Below are positions 19,947 to 29,132 of a stretch of 64,000 nucleotides of DNA, piece after piece. Each line of letters starts with the position of its first letter. The stretch's first letter is position 1. The stretch lies in contig JAIXRB010000024.1 of NCBI GenBank assembly GCA_027485405.1, forward strand, positions 32,312 through 96,311. The letters are read 5' to 3'. The stretch is from Leptospiraceae bacterium. GTDB taxonomy: Bacteria; Spirochaetota; Leptospiria; Leptospirales; Leptospiraceae. The notes beneath the pieces are model-generated. The model had not been told where the DNA came from. It saw only the letters and a program-made list of their open reading frames with translations, and did no database searches. A program made the position numbers and the translations under genes.

Positions 19947-21158
19947 TTACGATTTAGTTCTTCCTACTTGAAAGCTCATTTCTTTCCAGACTCTACCTCT
20001 ATACTTGATTTGAGCATTCCAAAGACCACTTGGATTATTGGTAATTTCTTTCAGATCTATGTTTAAGTAAGTCACCCACCAATCCGTTTTTGTTTCCCAC
20101 TCGTAGGTTTTCTCGATTCCCTCATTTTTCTTGGTCAATACGACCTCTATCCGATATTCGCTCGGTTTGGTGAGGGATATAAAAACAATCACTGGCGATT
20201 CTGCTGAATAAATGTCTAAGTTACAACCTTTGCCTTCGACGTTTTGAATGGAATTGCAGATTGTTGTGGCTTCTTCATCTAAAAAGAAGGATTGCGGGCT
20301 TTCCCTTGCACTTCTCTTCCAATGCAATTCCCCTTCCCCTAATACCATTTCTTCACTGGATTCGGTACGAAAGCGAGTAGGGATTGTTTCCTTTTTTAGT
20401 TCTAAGGAAGGCTTGTAAATTTCAAAGTGAAGGTGGGGGCCATCACTGAATCCAGTGTTCCCCGAGTAACCTATTACTTGTCCTGGTCTAACATACTCAC
20501 CTTTGGAAACCAAAACACCCCTGTATTGTAAATGAGCATACTGAGCTACAGTTTGATCATCATGCAAAATCTTTATAAAATTAGCGGAATTTAAGAACCG
20601 AGGATGAAAACCTCCTTCACTAAACTTATCTTCTGTTTCGATTACAATTCCTTCTCTAGCGGCTGTTATTGGAGTTCCCTCAGGAAGACCAAAATCAATG
20701 GCATATCGGTTCTCTCCGTAGTGACTCTTTTTTCCGTTGTAAGCTTGGTTGACTCTAAACTTAAATCCTTCTTGATAAGGTAAGTCGTATACATATGTAT
20801 CATCGTGTTCAGCTTCAAAGTCACCTAAGAAAGATTTGTAAAAAACCTGATAGCTCCACCGATTTTCGGATTTAAGAGCGCTGAATCTGGTAACTTTTAG
20901 TTCTTCGTTTCCTTTTAATTTGAAAAGAAAAGGAAGCCGTTGGGCAGAAGACATGTTCAACAGTTTTGCACTCAGTTCTATCGTAAGAGTTGATTCCTTG
21001 ATTCCTAATTCGTTTTTAAATGAAATGTCTACACCTGTATCGTCTTGAGTAAAGATTAGGCATAACCTATCAGGAGAACAATGCTCACTCCGTTCCGTTT
21101 TAGCCTGGATTTGGATAGTAAGAAAAAAGGAAAAAAAGAGCAAAAAGATTCGAAACAC
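19947..21158 (-). CDS. Exported M23-family metallopeptidase
   Basis: This 403-residue protein has a signal peptide (GTG start, MFRIFLLFFSFFLTIQIQA). The LytM/M23 catalytic domain spans about residues 150-260. Zinc ligands are seen in NRYAIDFGLPEGTPI (residues HxxxD-like, here with the Asp) and in SDGPHLHFEIY (HLH). The linking YAHLQYRGVLVSKGEYVRPGQVIGYSG is standard. The C-terminal 140 residues are beta-rich and unassigned. It probably cleaves peptidoglycan cross-links or regulates a hydrolase in the periplasm. No operon partner is visible. Confidence 0.87.
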   Translation of the reverse strand: MFRIFLLFFSFFLTIQIQAKTERSEHCSPDRLCLIFTQDDTGVDISFKNELGIKESTLTIELSAKLLNMSSAQRLPFLFKLKGNEELKVTRFSALKSENRWSYQVFYKSFLGDFEAEHDDTYVYDLPYQEGFKFRVNQAYNGKKSHYGENRYAIDFGLPEGTPITAAREGIVIETEDKFSEGGFHPRFLNSANFIKILHDDQTVAQYAHLQYRGVLVSKGEYVRPGQVIGYSGNTGFSDGPHLHFEIYKPSLELKKETIPTRFRTESSEEMVLGEGELHWKRSARESPQSFFLDEEATTICNSIQNVEGKGCNLDIYSAESPVIVFISLTKPSEYRIEVVLTKKNEGIEKTYEWETKTDWWVTYLNIDLKEITNNPSGLWNAQIKYRGRVWKEMSFQVGRTKS

Positions 21159-21253
21159 TGGACATAGTAGAAATCCAATTTCGAGAGAGGCAATTCATTT
21201 TCGATTCAGAAAGTCTCTTGACTTGAATTTTGATAGGCACACACTTAAGGGCT

Positions 21254-21988
21254 ATGACCCCTAAACTTTACATTTTCCCAATTTCGCATTTTTCAGAAAA
21301 GGCAAGGTGGGGTTTAGAGTTAGCTCGGCAGGAGTACGAATTATGTCTCCTAAATCCTTCCGAGTACGTTGATACAATTAAATCCATCGTTCCAGAAAGC
21401 AGTTTGCCCGTGCTTGCTTTTGAAACGAAGGCAATCCAAGGCTCCAGTTTAATTTTAGATGCTTATGAATTAGCCGCATTCGGAAGAACACTTACTGACG
21501 AAGAACGAAAGCTAAGTGATGAGATTGATTTGAAGTTTGGAAAAAGTATCCAGACAATACTTTATTCTTATTTGCTTGAAAAACCAGAACTAATCGCAAA
21601 GCTTTTTAGTACAACTCCTCTGCCAAAAGAAAAAATAGCAGAACCACCAAAAGACTTTCCTCTCATAGCGCTTGGTTTGCGCCGCAAATACCGCATCAAC
21701 CAAAAGAATGTAGAAACAGCAAAACTTTTATTCGCTGAGCTCGCTGAAAAACTTCAAGGTGTTTACAAAGAAAAGACTTTCTTTGATGGACAGGCTTTCA
21801 ACCGTATCGATTTATCAATCGCAAGTTTGATCTCGCCTTTGTTTAAAATTGAAGATCACCCCGCCTATGATTGGTTTTCTTCTATTGATTTGCCAGAAGA
21901 TTTTGAAGAATGGGTCTCTTCTTTGAATCTTGGATTACTCCAAGAAAGAATTAGATACTTTTATAAGAATTTCAGAAAAAAAGTTTAA
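21254..21988 (+). CDS. Glutathione S-transferase-like protein
   Basis: This 244-residue protein has an N-terminal thioredoxin-like GST domain: KLYIFPISHFSEKARWGLELARQEYEL carries the SxxxxKARW pattern (Ser as the likely thiolate-stabilising residue), SSLPVLAFE the cis-Pro, and GSSLILDAYE the gamma-Glu-binding Ser. A helical C-terminal domain follows, with FNRIDLSIASLISPL. ATG 21254 is preferred over TTG 21230. It overlaps the convergent cutA gene by 4 bases at the stops. Substrate is unknown; leptospires use glutathione-like thiols to an uncertain extent. Confidence 0.8.
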   Translation: MTPKLYIFPISHFSEKARWGLELARQEYELCLLNPSEYVDTIKSIVPESSLPVLAFETKAIQGSSLILDAYELAAFGRTLTDEERKLSDEIDLKFGKSIQTILYSYLLEKPELIAKLFSTTPLPKEKIAEPPKDFPLIALGLRRKYRINQKNVETAKLLFAELAEKLQGVYKEKTFFDGQAFNRIDLSIASLISPLFKIEDHPAYDWFSSIDLPEDFEEWVSSLNLGLLQERIRYFYKNFRKKV

Positions 21989-22314
21989 CTTCTCAAGCTT
22001 TCTTTCACCCATTTCAGATATGGCGAATGGATGTCGTTTATTGGTAGAGTTACTATACAAGGAGTTTCATAGCTATGCAAAAGGACGATTTGGCTTTCGC
22101 AAGATTGAAGCAAAGCTCTAGAAGTCTTAAGCAATAGGACAGCTTCAGAATCCTCCCTCAGTTCCGATTTCCATTCATACAAAGAAACCATTCCTGGGAG
22201 AATGTTGGCACATGCTACTAAGCTTTCTTGCAACAAGGCTTTCCCAATCTTCTTGGCTTCCTCGACGTCTTTTGTAGTTACATATAAAAAAACAATTTCT
22301 TCCGTGGGAACCAT
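21985..22314 (-). CDS. cutA: Divalent-cation tolerance protein CutA
   Basis: This 109-residue protein matches CutA: VFLYVTTKDVEEAKKIGKALLQESLVACANILPGMVSLYEWKSEL is the classic N-terminal half with conserved CANI, and SYETPCIVTLPI the C-terminal trimerisation strand. CutA is a small trimeric protein associated with copper tolerance in E. coli; its precise role is unsettled. No signal peptide is visible. It lies 16 bases downstream of the ATP-grasp gene, so it may be the last gene of that minus-strand group. Confidence 0.93.
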   Translation of the reverse strand: MVPTEEIVFLYVTTKDVEEAKKIGKALLQESLVACANILPGMVSLYEWKSELREDSEAVLLLKTSRALLQSCESQIVLLHSYETPCIVTLPINDIHSPYLKWVKESLRS

Positions 22315-22330
22315 TGGGCAAAATTAATTC

Positions 22331-23383
22331 TTAGGCAAAGCTATTGCAAATAGAAATTAAATCCAAAGGTCCTTGGTCTTCGTCTGACTCAAAGTAGATT
22401 CCAGCTTGCTGAAACAGTTTTCCTTGGATATCCTTGGGCGGAGAAACAAAGAAGAGAGTTCCCCGCCATTCAGTTCGAATTTTTTTCAAAAGTAGAAATG
22501 GATCCAAATCTTTGGATTTACCGAACGAGAGAAACAGAATCCCTGAACCTTTAGATTCGACTCTTCTTTTTTTCCTAATTTCCCAGAGAATTCGCCCAAT
22601 CGACCACCGAAAGTTGATTTCAGAAAAGGGCTGAAGTTTAAGATCCAATTCTCCCTTTTCCCTAAACAAAAAACCATCCATCGCCAAAGGACCGATTGCT
22701 GGAAACAGCAATTCTTTTTGAACTTTCATCATTTGATCATATACCTTAGGCAAAAATGAACTTAAGATTGGGTTCAAATCCTTTGCAATATAAATACCTC
22801 GAAAGCCGCCCTTCTCATCAATTAGCATTTCAGTTGTTCCTAAAAAGCGCAAGCCTCCAGCCTCACCTTGCCAAAGAGTACTAAAGTCCAAAACTCTATC
22901 TTTTTTCCAAGACTCTAGAACCAAAGGAAAACCATTTAACTTTCGCTCTATTTCCTGCAATTTCCAATGCTCTTTTTGACTTTCAAGGATGATATGGTTT
23001 CTCCCGGCCAAACCAAACTTGGATTTAATGACGATAGGAAACTCCAGGTCTTCCAGTGCATCTTGCAAAGCATCCAAAGACTGAATGATCTTAGGATGAA
23101 TTGGTGAACAATCTGTATCTATTCTCCAAGTCGCTTGATTGACTTTATTGTTTAAGTATGTTGAAGACTCGATTAGGTCTTGGTCTTCTTCCAAAACAGA
23201 ATCTTGAACTTTAAAGTAGTTTCCCCAAGAGATCAATTCTGCATTGGGCAAGAACCGAAGGTCTTGGATAAGTTGAGGTAGGGCAATGAATTGCTGGCAA
23301 TCTTCCCAAAATGTCTGTTCGGGAAGTTCTTCGAGCAGAACATGATCTTCTGGGTTCGCAACGAAGAGGAAGAACTTTTCCAA
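22331..23383 (-). CDS. ATP-grasp-fold protein, ligase-like
   Basis: This 350-residue protein shows an ATP-grasp pattern: FPIVIKSKFGLAGRNHI (about 136-152) resembles the ATP-binding Lys and glycine-rich loop. GPLAMDGFLF and LKLQPFSEINFRWSIGR (about 236-277) supply the acidic and Asn residues (E-I-N-x-R) that bind Mg-ATP. The first 100 residues form a pre-ATP-grasp-like region. It would be expected to join a carboxylate to an amine or thiol, but no substrate can be named. It lies 105 bases after the lysine-less DegT gene, in the same direction, and may form a small-molecule pathway with it. Confidence 0.7.
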   Translation of the reverse strand: MEKFFLFVANPEDHVLLEELPEQTFWEDCQQFIALPQLIQDLRFLPNAELISWGNYFKVQDSVLEEDQDLIESSTYLNNKVNQATWRIDTDCSPIHPKIIQSLDALQDALEDLEFPIVIKSKFGLAGRNHIILESQKEHWKLQEIERKLNGFPLVLESWKKDRVLDFSTLWQGEAGGLRFLGTTEMLIDEKGGFRGIYIAKDLNPILSSFLPKVYDQMMKVQKELLFPAIGPLAMDGFLFREKGELDLKLQPFSEINFRWSIGRILWEIRKKRRVESKGSGILFLSFGKSKDLDPFLLLKKIRTEWRGTLFFVSPPKDIQGKLFQQAGIYFESDEDQGPLDLISICNSFA

Positions 23384-23488
23384 ACTCTTCTTTCTCCGTT
23401 TTAGATGAGAGTCATTGAGATAAGCTGAGTTCCCAGCTAATCGATATTCAAATAGCGAATCTAAGTAATAAAGCTTGTCCAGAGAACT

Positions 23489-24583
23489 TCAATAGATTCG
23501 CCGAAGAGATGTTGCGATTCTCTGCACATTATCCTTAGTTAGATTAGGATAAATGGGAAGAAGGTGTCCTTTCTGAAAAAGTCTCTCAGCATTTGGAAAT
23601 TGGGAATTATTCTCTTCCAGAATATGGTGTAAAGGTTCCTCAACAACTCGTTTTGTCCCTACACGAATTGATTTGAAATACCTTTCCACTTCTTCGTACG
23701 ATTGGCCTGGAACTAAAACTGGAAATTTTTGAAATGTATCTTCACTTGGATTGGAAAAGTAGGTTTCTAATCGGGAGGATTGGACAGCTTGCAAATAAGC
23801 AATTGCAATCTTTCTTTGTCTTTCTAGGATAACTCCCAATTTAGAAAGCTGTTCTATGCCCAAAGCCGCTTGGTAATCGATTAGACTATAGTCAAACTTC
23901 GGAAAACCTAAACTGCGTTTTGTAGAATTATCTGTTTTTTGAGTTCTAATTGCTTCGGCTAACTTAGTATTTTGTGTGACTATCATCGCACCATTGCCAG
24001 TGGTGATTAGATTTTCAGCACTCAATCCACAAATCCCCAAAGTTCCCTGCTTCCCAACTGCGGTTTTCTCTGATGTAGCACCGATTACATCGGTAAAATC
24101 CTCTATTAGAAGTGTTTCTCCCAAGTTCAACTTAGAAACATCAAAAATAGAACCAAAAGCATGATCAATGAGCATGACTTTTGGATTGAACTCAGTTAAT
24201 TTAGCTTGGAGGACTTCTAGATCGGGATGAAAAGAGTTCTTTCCAATATCAACTAATATAGGTTTTGCCCTAAGGAAAAAGATGGCATCCAAGGCGGCAA
24301 CGGGAGAAAAGCTAGAAAGCAGAACAGAATCGTTCTCGCCAACACCCATCCCCAAAAACGCTAGATGATAGGCGGCTGTAAGAGAATTAACCGAAATTGT
24401 ATGCTTGTATTTAAATGTATGACCAAAGGCTTTTTCAAATCTTTCAACGATCTCTCCAGTAGAAAGATGTTCCAAGACTAAACATTCTAAAACCCCTTTC
24501 AAGTCCTCTCGGGACAAAGTGGGTTTATGAAATTCGATATCTGTTTGTTTTTTAACCGGTCTGTAGGCTAATTCTGCGTTCAT
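23489..24583 (-). CDS. DegT/DnrJ/EryC1-family protein lacking the PLP lysine
   Basis: This 364-residue protein follows the DegT aminotransferase fold: ISVNSLTAAYHLAFLGMGVGENDSVLLSSFSP, MLIDHAFGSIFDV, LLIEDFTDVIGA and SLGFPKFDYSLIDYQAALGIEQL are all recognisable. The motif that normally reads (T/S)KN, with the Schiff-base Lys, reads SAENLITTGNGAMIV (about residue 188), so Glu replaces Lys (codon GAA). It may use PLP without Schiff-base chemistry, be a dehydratase-like variant, or be regulatory. The divergent neighbour is avtA, 128 bases away. An ATP-grasp gene follows in the same direction. Confidence 0.78.
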   Translation of the reverse strand: MNAELAYRPVKKQTDIEFHKPTLSREDLKGVLECLVLEHLSTGEIVERFEKAFGHTFKYKHTISVNSLTAAYHLAFLGMGVGENDSVLLSSFSPVAALDAIFFLRAKPILVDIGKNSFHPDLEVLQAKLTEFNPKVMLIDHAFGSIFDVSKLNLGETLLIEDFTDVIGATSEKTAVGKQGTLGICGLSAENLITTGNGAMIVTQNTKLAEAIRTQKTDNSTKRSLGFPKFDYSLIDYQAALGIEQLSKLGVILERQRKIAIAYLQAVQSSRLETYFSNPSEDTFQKFPVLVPGQSYEEVERYFKSIRVGTKRVVEEPLHHILEENNSQFPNAERLFQKGHLLPIYPNLTKDNVQRIATSLRRIY

Positions 24584-24711
24584 CCAACGTTTCCTTAATT
24601 ATGTCTCTTTATCTGGAAAGGGAAGATTATGTCACTTCCTTTTTCCTTAGGCAATATGCGACCCTCCATAGAAAGTACAAGCATTTTTTCCTCTTTTTAC
24701 AAAACTGACTC

Positions 24712-25956
24712 ATGGGCTACTCTGCTCTGGCGAAACGCCTCCTCACTCAAAACGGAATCCAAAGCCTGATGGAAGACCTCTCCTCTAACCCTGCCGCCAT
24801 TGGTTTAGGGGGTGGAAACCCAGCAAAGATTCCGCTTGCAGAGTCCTTATGGGCAGAAGTCGGCAAAGAATTTTTAGAAGATCCTTTTGCTTGGAACAAG
24901 GCATTAGGAAACTACTCATCCCCTACAGGTAATCTGGAAGATCGGCAATTTTTTGCTGAGTATTTTTCTCAGGAATTTGGTGTATCGTTGACGGCTTCTC
25001 AGATTAGCCTAACAAACGGTAGTCAAAGCGCTTTTAGTTTTTTGTTAAACTCCTTTTCTGGAAAAATGGAGGATGGTTCTTATAAAAAAATAATTTTTCC
25101 TGCTTTGCCAGATTATATCGGTTATTCTGACCAAGCCATGAACTTGAACCAGTTTATCGGAATTGAACCAAAAATCCTTCTTCATTCCGAAAACTCCTTT
25201 GAGTATGCGATCGATTTTTCTTCAATTCCCTGGCAGGAAGCAGGTGCTATTTGTTTATCTAGACCTTGTAACCCAACTGGCTATTCTATTTCAAACTCAG
25301 ATTTAGAAATCTTATATTCGGAATGCCAAAAAAGAAACATTCCTCTAATTGTAGATGGCGCTTACGGCTTTCCTTTCCCTGACTTAGCACCAAAGGATTC
25401 TTTCTTTTCTTGGAAAAGGGGAATCATTTTTGTCCATAGTTTTTCAAAGATTGGTTTACCTGGCATTCGATTGGGAGTTGTTATAGGAGATCCTGATTTA
25501 AATCCTCTTTTATCCGCTTGGGCATCTGTACACAGTTTGGCTGTCGGTGAGTTTAGTGTTCAATTGGCAAAAAGATGCTTAGAAAAAAACCGAATGAATT
25601 CCTTGGTCCAAAACGGCATAAAGCCATTCTATTCTGAACAAAGGGACTTTACTATTAAATCCATAGATGCTGAGTTTCAAAAACGCAAATTGCCCTACTT
25701 GCGGCATCTCGCGGACGGAGCTTTTTTTCTTTGGCTTCATTTTCCAGATTTGCCTATTTCCTCGCAAAGATTGTATCAATTGTGCAAAGATGCAGGCTTG
25801 GTTTTGGTCTCAGGGCACTATTTCTTTCCTGGTTTAGTTCAATCATTTTCTCACAGCGAATCCTGTGTTCGTTTGACATATTGCTTAGAGAAGGGTCAAA
25901 TAGCGAAAGGGATTCAAATTCTGGCTGAACAAATTGAAAAAGCATATTCACGGTAG
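24712..25956 (+). CDS. avtA: Valine-pyruvate aminotransferase
   Basis: This 414-residue class I/II aminotransferase closely follows E. coli AvtA in motif order: SLMEDLSSNP..IGLGGGNPA, ISLTNGSQSAFSFLLN, FPALPDYIGY, SRPCNPTGYSIS, IVDGAYGFPFPDL and the PLP-lysine motif HSFSKIGLPGIRLG, then GHYFFPG near the C-terminus. It transfers the amino group between valine and pyruvate, giving alanine. It is the first gene of a packed plus-strand unit running to bioF; only 3 bases separate it from the next start. ilvC, an earlier step in valine synthesis, is elsewhere in the window. Confidence 0.9.
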   Translation: MGYSALAKRLLTQNGIQSLMEDLSSNPAAIGLGGGNPAKIPLAESLWAEVGKEFLEDPFAWNKALGNYSSPTGNLEDRQFFAEYFSQEFGVSLTASQISLTNGSQSAFSFLLNSFSGKMEDGSYKKIIFPALPDYIGYSDQAMNLNQFIGIEPKILLHSENSFEYAIDFSSIPWQEAGAICLSRPCNPTGYSISNSDLEILYSECQKRNIPLIVDGAYGFPFPDLAPKDSFFSWKRGIIFVHSFSKIGLPGIRLGVVIGDPDLNPLLSAWASVHSLAVGEFSVQLAKRCLEKNRMNSLVQNGIKPFYSEQRDFTIKSIDAEFQKRKLPYLRHLADGAFFLWLHFPDLPISSQRLYQLCKDAGLVLVSGHYFFPGLVQSFSHSESCVRLTYCLEKGQIAKGIQILAEQIEKAYSR

Positions 25957-25959
25957 ATC

Positions 25960-28260
25960 ATGGACGAAAAAGAATTAAAATTTGAAGACCTCTTAGACAA
26001 ACCTGCAATGGATTCAGGAACAAGTGGTTCCAAACCTAGCTATCTAGGCGGAAACATCTATATTCAATTGCCAGAAGCAATCGGCAGTTTGACTCCAACG
26101 GCACGATGTGTATTGGACGAACTAAAAGATTGGCACAAACGTGTTGACAAACAGGGCGGAAAGGAACCGCATCCCACCTATCTCCTAACTGTAGATAAAT
26201 TGCCCGAGTCCCTTGTAAAATACAGCAATATCGGGGAACAAGCAAAATCCGAAGCTTCCATTTCGCAGGCAATCAAACAGATTTTAGATCTAGATAGAAA
26301 AGGTATGAATCGTGTGGCTTACGCATATCCTTTCCTCATTCGAAACGGAAATAAAATCGCAAGTAAGATCGCTTTGATCGCTCCTCAAAAAGAGAACAAG
26401 ACAGATGTATCTCCATATCGACAAGCTTGTTTTCGTTATTCGGAGGAAATGGTCAATCTTTTGATAAAAAACAGGGCAAAGAAAGGTCGAGCCTACGAAG
26501 AAAACATTACCCTTACCGTTCAAAAAAATAAAGAAGGAAAGACTTGGCTATTTCCAAAGCTTGCAAGTTTAGAAGCGGAAATTGGTCAATTGGTGCGCAG
26601 AGGCTTTGGAAACATTCCAGCAATAAGCCTTCCTGATTTTCTCGAAGATTGCATGGAGTATGGAAGAAGAGAGAACTTAGTAGTTCCCATTTTAGACGAC
26701 TATCATATCGTTATCGATCCGTTAGACCTAAAGGCAGACGGTTCTTACAACAAAGTACCAGAAGTAGTAAACCAAATTCTATTACAAATCAATGGACTGA
26801 TTCAATTTGGAAAAGATGTTTTGATTCCGTACGCGGAAGAAGCAAAGTACGAAGGATTTAAATCTAGATTTTTACAACTCGCTGGTTCCTGTAAATTCCA
26901 ATCGTTAGAAGAGAAAATGCAATGTGATTTGGTTGGAAAAGAGCTTGTTATCCTTCTAGATGGTTTTCCTTTTTCATCTCAAAAAGGAAATGCTGGCATG
27001 ACCATCCGAGAACCAGTTGATCTTTGTATCCGGATTTTGAAAAACCTCATCGAGGAAAAAAATAAAACAGGCAATCGACAAGAAGGCGACACATACGAAA
27101 ACATTTTAAAATCGATTAGCGATCGTATTCCGGAGTATACAAGAGACAACCTAGTTTTGTATCCGATGCAATTTGATGATGAAATCAAAAAATCGGGAAT
27201 CTCCGATCCTGAAAAAATCAAGTTGTTCGCAAAAAAATTAAAAGACGATATTCTTTCCGATTTCTCCTATCACGAAGCAAAAAATGCTAACGGAACTTCT
27301 GTATTCTATGTTGTTGATCATGGATACATGACGGCAGTCTTACACAAACTTACGATTGATGGAAAATCCAATCCAGAACTCAGAAAGCAACTCGATTATG
27401 CCAAAATCATTTATGAAAAATTAACAAATCCCAAGCACCCTGAGCTTAACGGCAAACTAAAGCCAGACCTAATTGCAAAGCTCATGATGGAAATTGATAA
27501 TGAAGGAATTCGTGATTTAGAAGATAAAAAACAACAAGACTTAAAAAACAAAATCAATGTTCCGTTTGGAGTCATGGCGTTTTTTGTAAGTGCCCTTGCC
27601 TTTGTTACAGCGGCATTCATTTTTGAGACAACCGATCCTTTCTTTTTTGGAATCCCCTTTTCAATCATTCTGGGTATCTTGGTTGCGATTTTCTTCCGAG
27701 AAAAATCTGACGATGAAATCAAAAAGGAAGTAAAGGAATCTGGAAAATTCGGAAAACTAGAGGAACCTGCATCTGAGACTTCTGGTGGAAGCCACGGCGA
27801 AAAAACGAATGAAACCAAAGAAGACAAAATCGCCCACATTTACAAATCTGCGGACTCTTCTATCTTTCCGAAAAAATTCAATAAAATCACGGAAAAGGTT
27901 TTAGACCCCGATTCTTTGAAAAAACGAATTGAAGCCAACCTGGATACGATCAAGAAAAATAACCAGACCCTAGAAAAGGAAAAGGATAATCAAAAAGTTA
28001 TCTCAACGATCGAATACGCGGTTTTACAATCCTCAGCTACAATCCTGGTTCCAAATGACATTCTTGTCGAAAACATGCCCGCAAGCCTAATAATCAGTCG
28101 TTCCGACCTAAAATCGGAACTATTCCGACAGCAATTAGCCGATGCCTATCGAGAAGATATGGAAAAGAAAAAGTTAGATAAAAAAATGGTGAAATACTAC
28201 ACTTATCTTATCAATACGATTGAAATGGAATATTTCAAATACTTGCCTAAAAAGAAGTAA
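25960..28260 (+). CDS. Uncharacterised 766-residue membrane-associated protein
   Basis: No named family was recognised. Visible are a mostly soluble 525-residue N-terminal part rich in Lys/Glu, then two adjacent hydrophobic segments (about 528-548, VPFGVMAFFVSALAFVTAAF, and 556-572, FFFGIPFSIILGILVAIFF) forming a hairpin in the membrane. A charged linker of about 60 residues follows, then a C-terminal helical domain of 150 residues (630-766). No enzyme motif is seen. The start is 3 bases after avtA; the DUF2225 gene begins 5 bases later. Tight coupling suggests a joint role with DUF2225 and the exported 869-residue protein. Confidence 0.82.
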   Translation: MDEKELKFEDLLDKPAMDSGTSGSKPSYLGGNIYIQLPEAIGSLTPTARCVLDELKDWHKRVDKQGGKEPHPTYLLTVDKLPESLVKYSNIGEQAKSEASISQAIKQILDLDRKGMNRVAYAYPFLIRNGNKIASKIALIAPQKENKTDVSPYRQACFRYSEEMVNLLIKNRAKKGRAYEENITLTVQKNKEGKTWLFPKLASLEAEIGQLVRRGFGNIPAISLPDFLEDCMEYGRRENLVVPILDDYHIVIDPLDLKADGSYNKVPEVVNQILLQINGLIQFGKDVLIPYAEEAKYEGFKSRFLQLAGSCKFQSLEEKMQCDLVGKELVILLDGFPFSSQKGNAGMTIREPVDLCIRILKNLIEEKNKTGNRQEGDTYENILKSISDRIPEYTRDNLVLYPMQFDDEIKKSGISDPEKIKLFAKKLKDDILSDFSYHEAKNANGTSVFYVVDHGYMTAVLHKLTIDGKSNPELRKQLDYAKIIYEKLTNPKHPELNGKLKPDLIAKLMMEIDNEGIRDLEDKKQQDLKNKINVPFGVMAFFVSALAFVTAAFIFETTDPFFFGIPFSIILGILVAIFFREKSDDEIKKEVKESGKFGKLEEPASETSGGSHGEKTNETKEDKIAHIYKSADSSIFPKKFNKITEKVLDPDSLKKRIEANLDTIKKNNQTLEKEKDNQKVISTIEYAVLQSSATILVPNDILVENMPASLIISRSDLKSELFRQQLADAYREDMEKKKLDKKMVKYYTYLINTIEMEYFKYLPKKK

Positions 28261-28265
28261 ACTAG

Positions 28266-29132
28266 ATGACGAATACCCCCATAGAGTCTTCCGAAGACAA
28301 TCAAGAATCGGAACATAAGATCCTCTCTCCTTTGATCATTTTCACTGTTCAGTGCCCAGTATGCGGCTTTGAAGATGTGAAGTGCCACACCTTGAAAGCA
28401 AAAACTTTGCCGGTTCGCCATAACGTTCTAGAAGTTCCCATCTACGAACCAAATCCTAAATTCCATTATGTGGATTTCAATGAGTTACAATTCACAGTTT
28501 GCCCGGAATGTCTGTATGTCGGAGCTAACAAATCAGATTTTAAGTCACATAACCCCGTCACAGGTTCTTTTCAAGAATCAAAATCGGACAAAAGAATTCT
28601 ACGATATTGGGAAACCAATATGAGTAAAATTGCAAAAACATACAAGACCCCAACGATCCAACCAGAGAATTTCCACAATCCAAGAACACCGGAAGCGATA
28701 CTTTTAGCAATTCGTCTAGCCATTTTCAAAGCAAAGTTAGAAATCCAAGCAAAAATCCCGTACGCGCATTTTAAACGTGCACATCGATACCTAAAGTACT
28801 ATTGCGAATGCCTTCGTCTAACTGGAACTGCCGATGATGAAATTCTTCGCAAAACTATCGTTGATCTAGAGGAAGTATTTCGGCTTTCCGATTTTCCAGA
28901 TATGACTCACGAATTTGAAGTTTGTTATTTAGTCGTTGCTTGTGCAATTAAACTTAACGAAGAAGAAAAAGCTGGGGAATGGATCAAAGCCCTCGACAAA
29001 ACGAAAGGGGATTTAGCTGTAAAAGCAAAAGAAAATCCAAGAATCCCAGCACAAGAAGCCGCTAAATGGTCTCAGAAATCAAAAGATCTTTGGCAAAACC
29101 GAAACGATCCGACGGTTTGGAAATTTGATTGA
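28266..29132 (+). CDS. DUF2225 family protein with paired zinc-ribbon cysteines
   Basis: This 288-residue protein has VQCPVCGFEDVKCHTL at about residues 24-39 and FTVCPECLYVGANKSDF at about 76-92. Together they supply four or more Cys for one or two zinc sites, as in DUF2225. A helical TPR-like part follows (about 140-250). Some DUF2225 members in Firmicutes and spirochaetes are of unknown function. Its stop overlaps the start of the next gene (TTGA), so translation is coupled to the exported 869-residue protein. It has no signal peptide. Confidence 0.85.
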   Translation: MTNTPIESSEDNQESEHKILSPLIIFTVQCPVCGFEDVKCHTLKAKTLPVRHNVLEVPIYEPNPKFHYVDFNELQFTVCPECLYVGANKSDFKSHNPVTGSFQESKSDKRILRYWETNMSKIAKTYKTPTIQPENFHNPRTPEAILLAIRLAIFKAKLEIQAKIPYAHFKRAHRYLKYYCECLRLTGTADDEILRKTIVDLEEVFRLSDFPDMTHEFEVCYLVVACAIKLNEEEKAGEWIKALDKTKGDLAVKAKENPRIPAQEAAKWSQKSKDLWQNRNDPTVWKFD

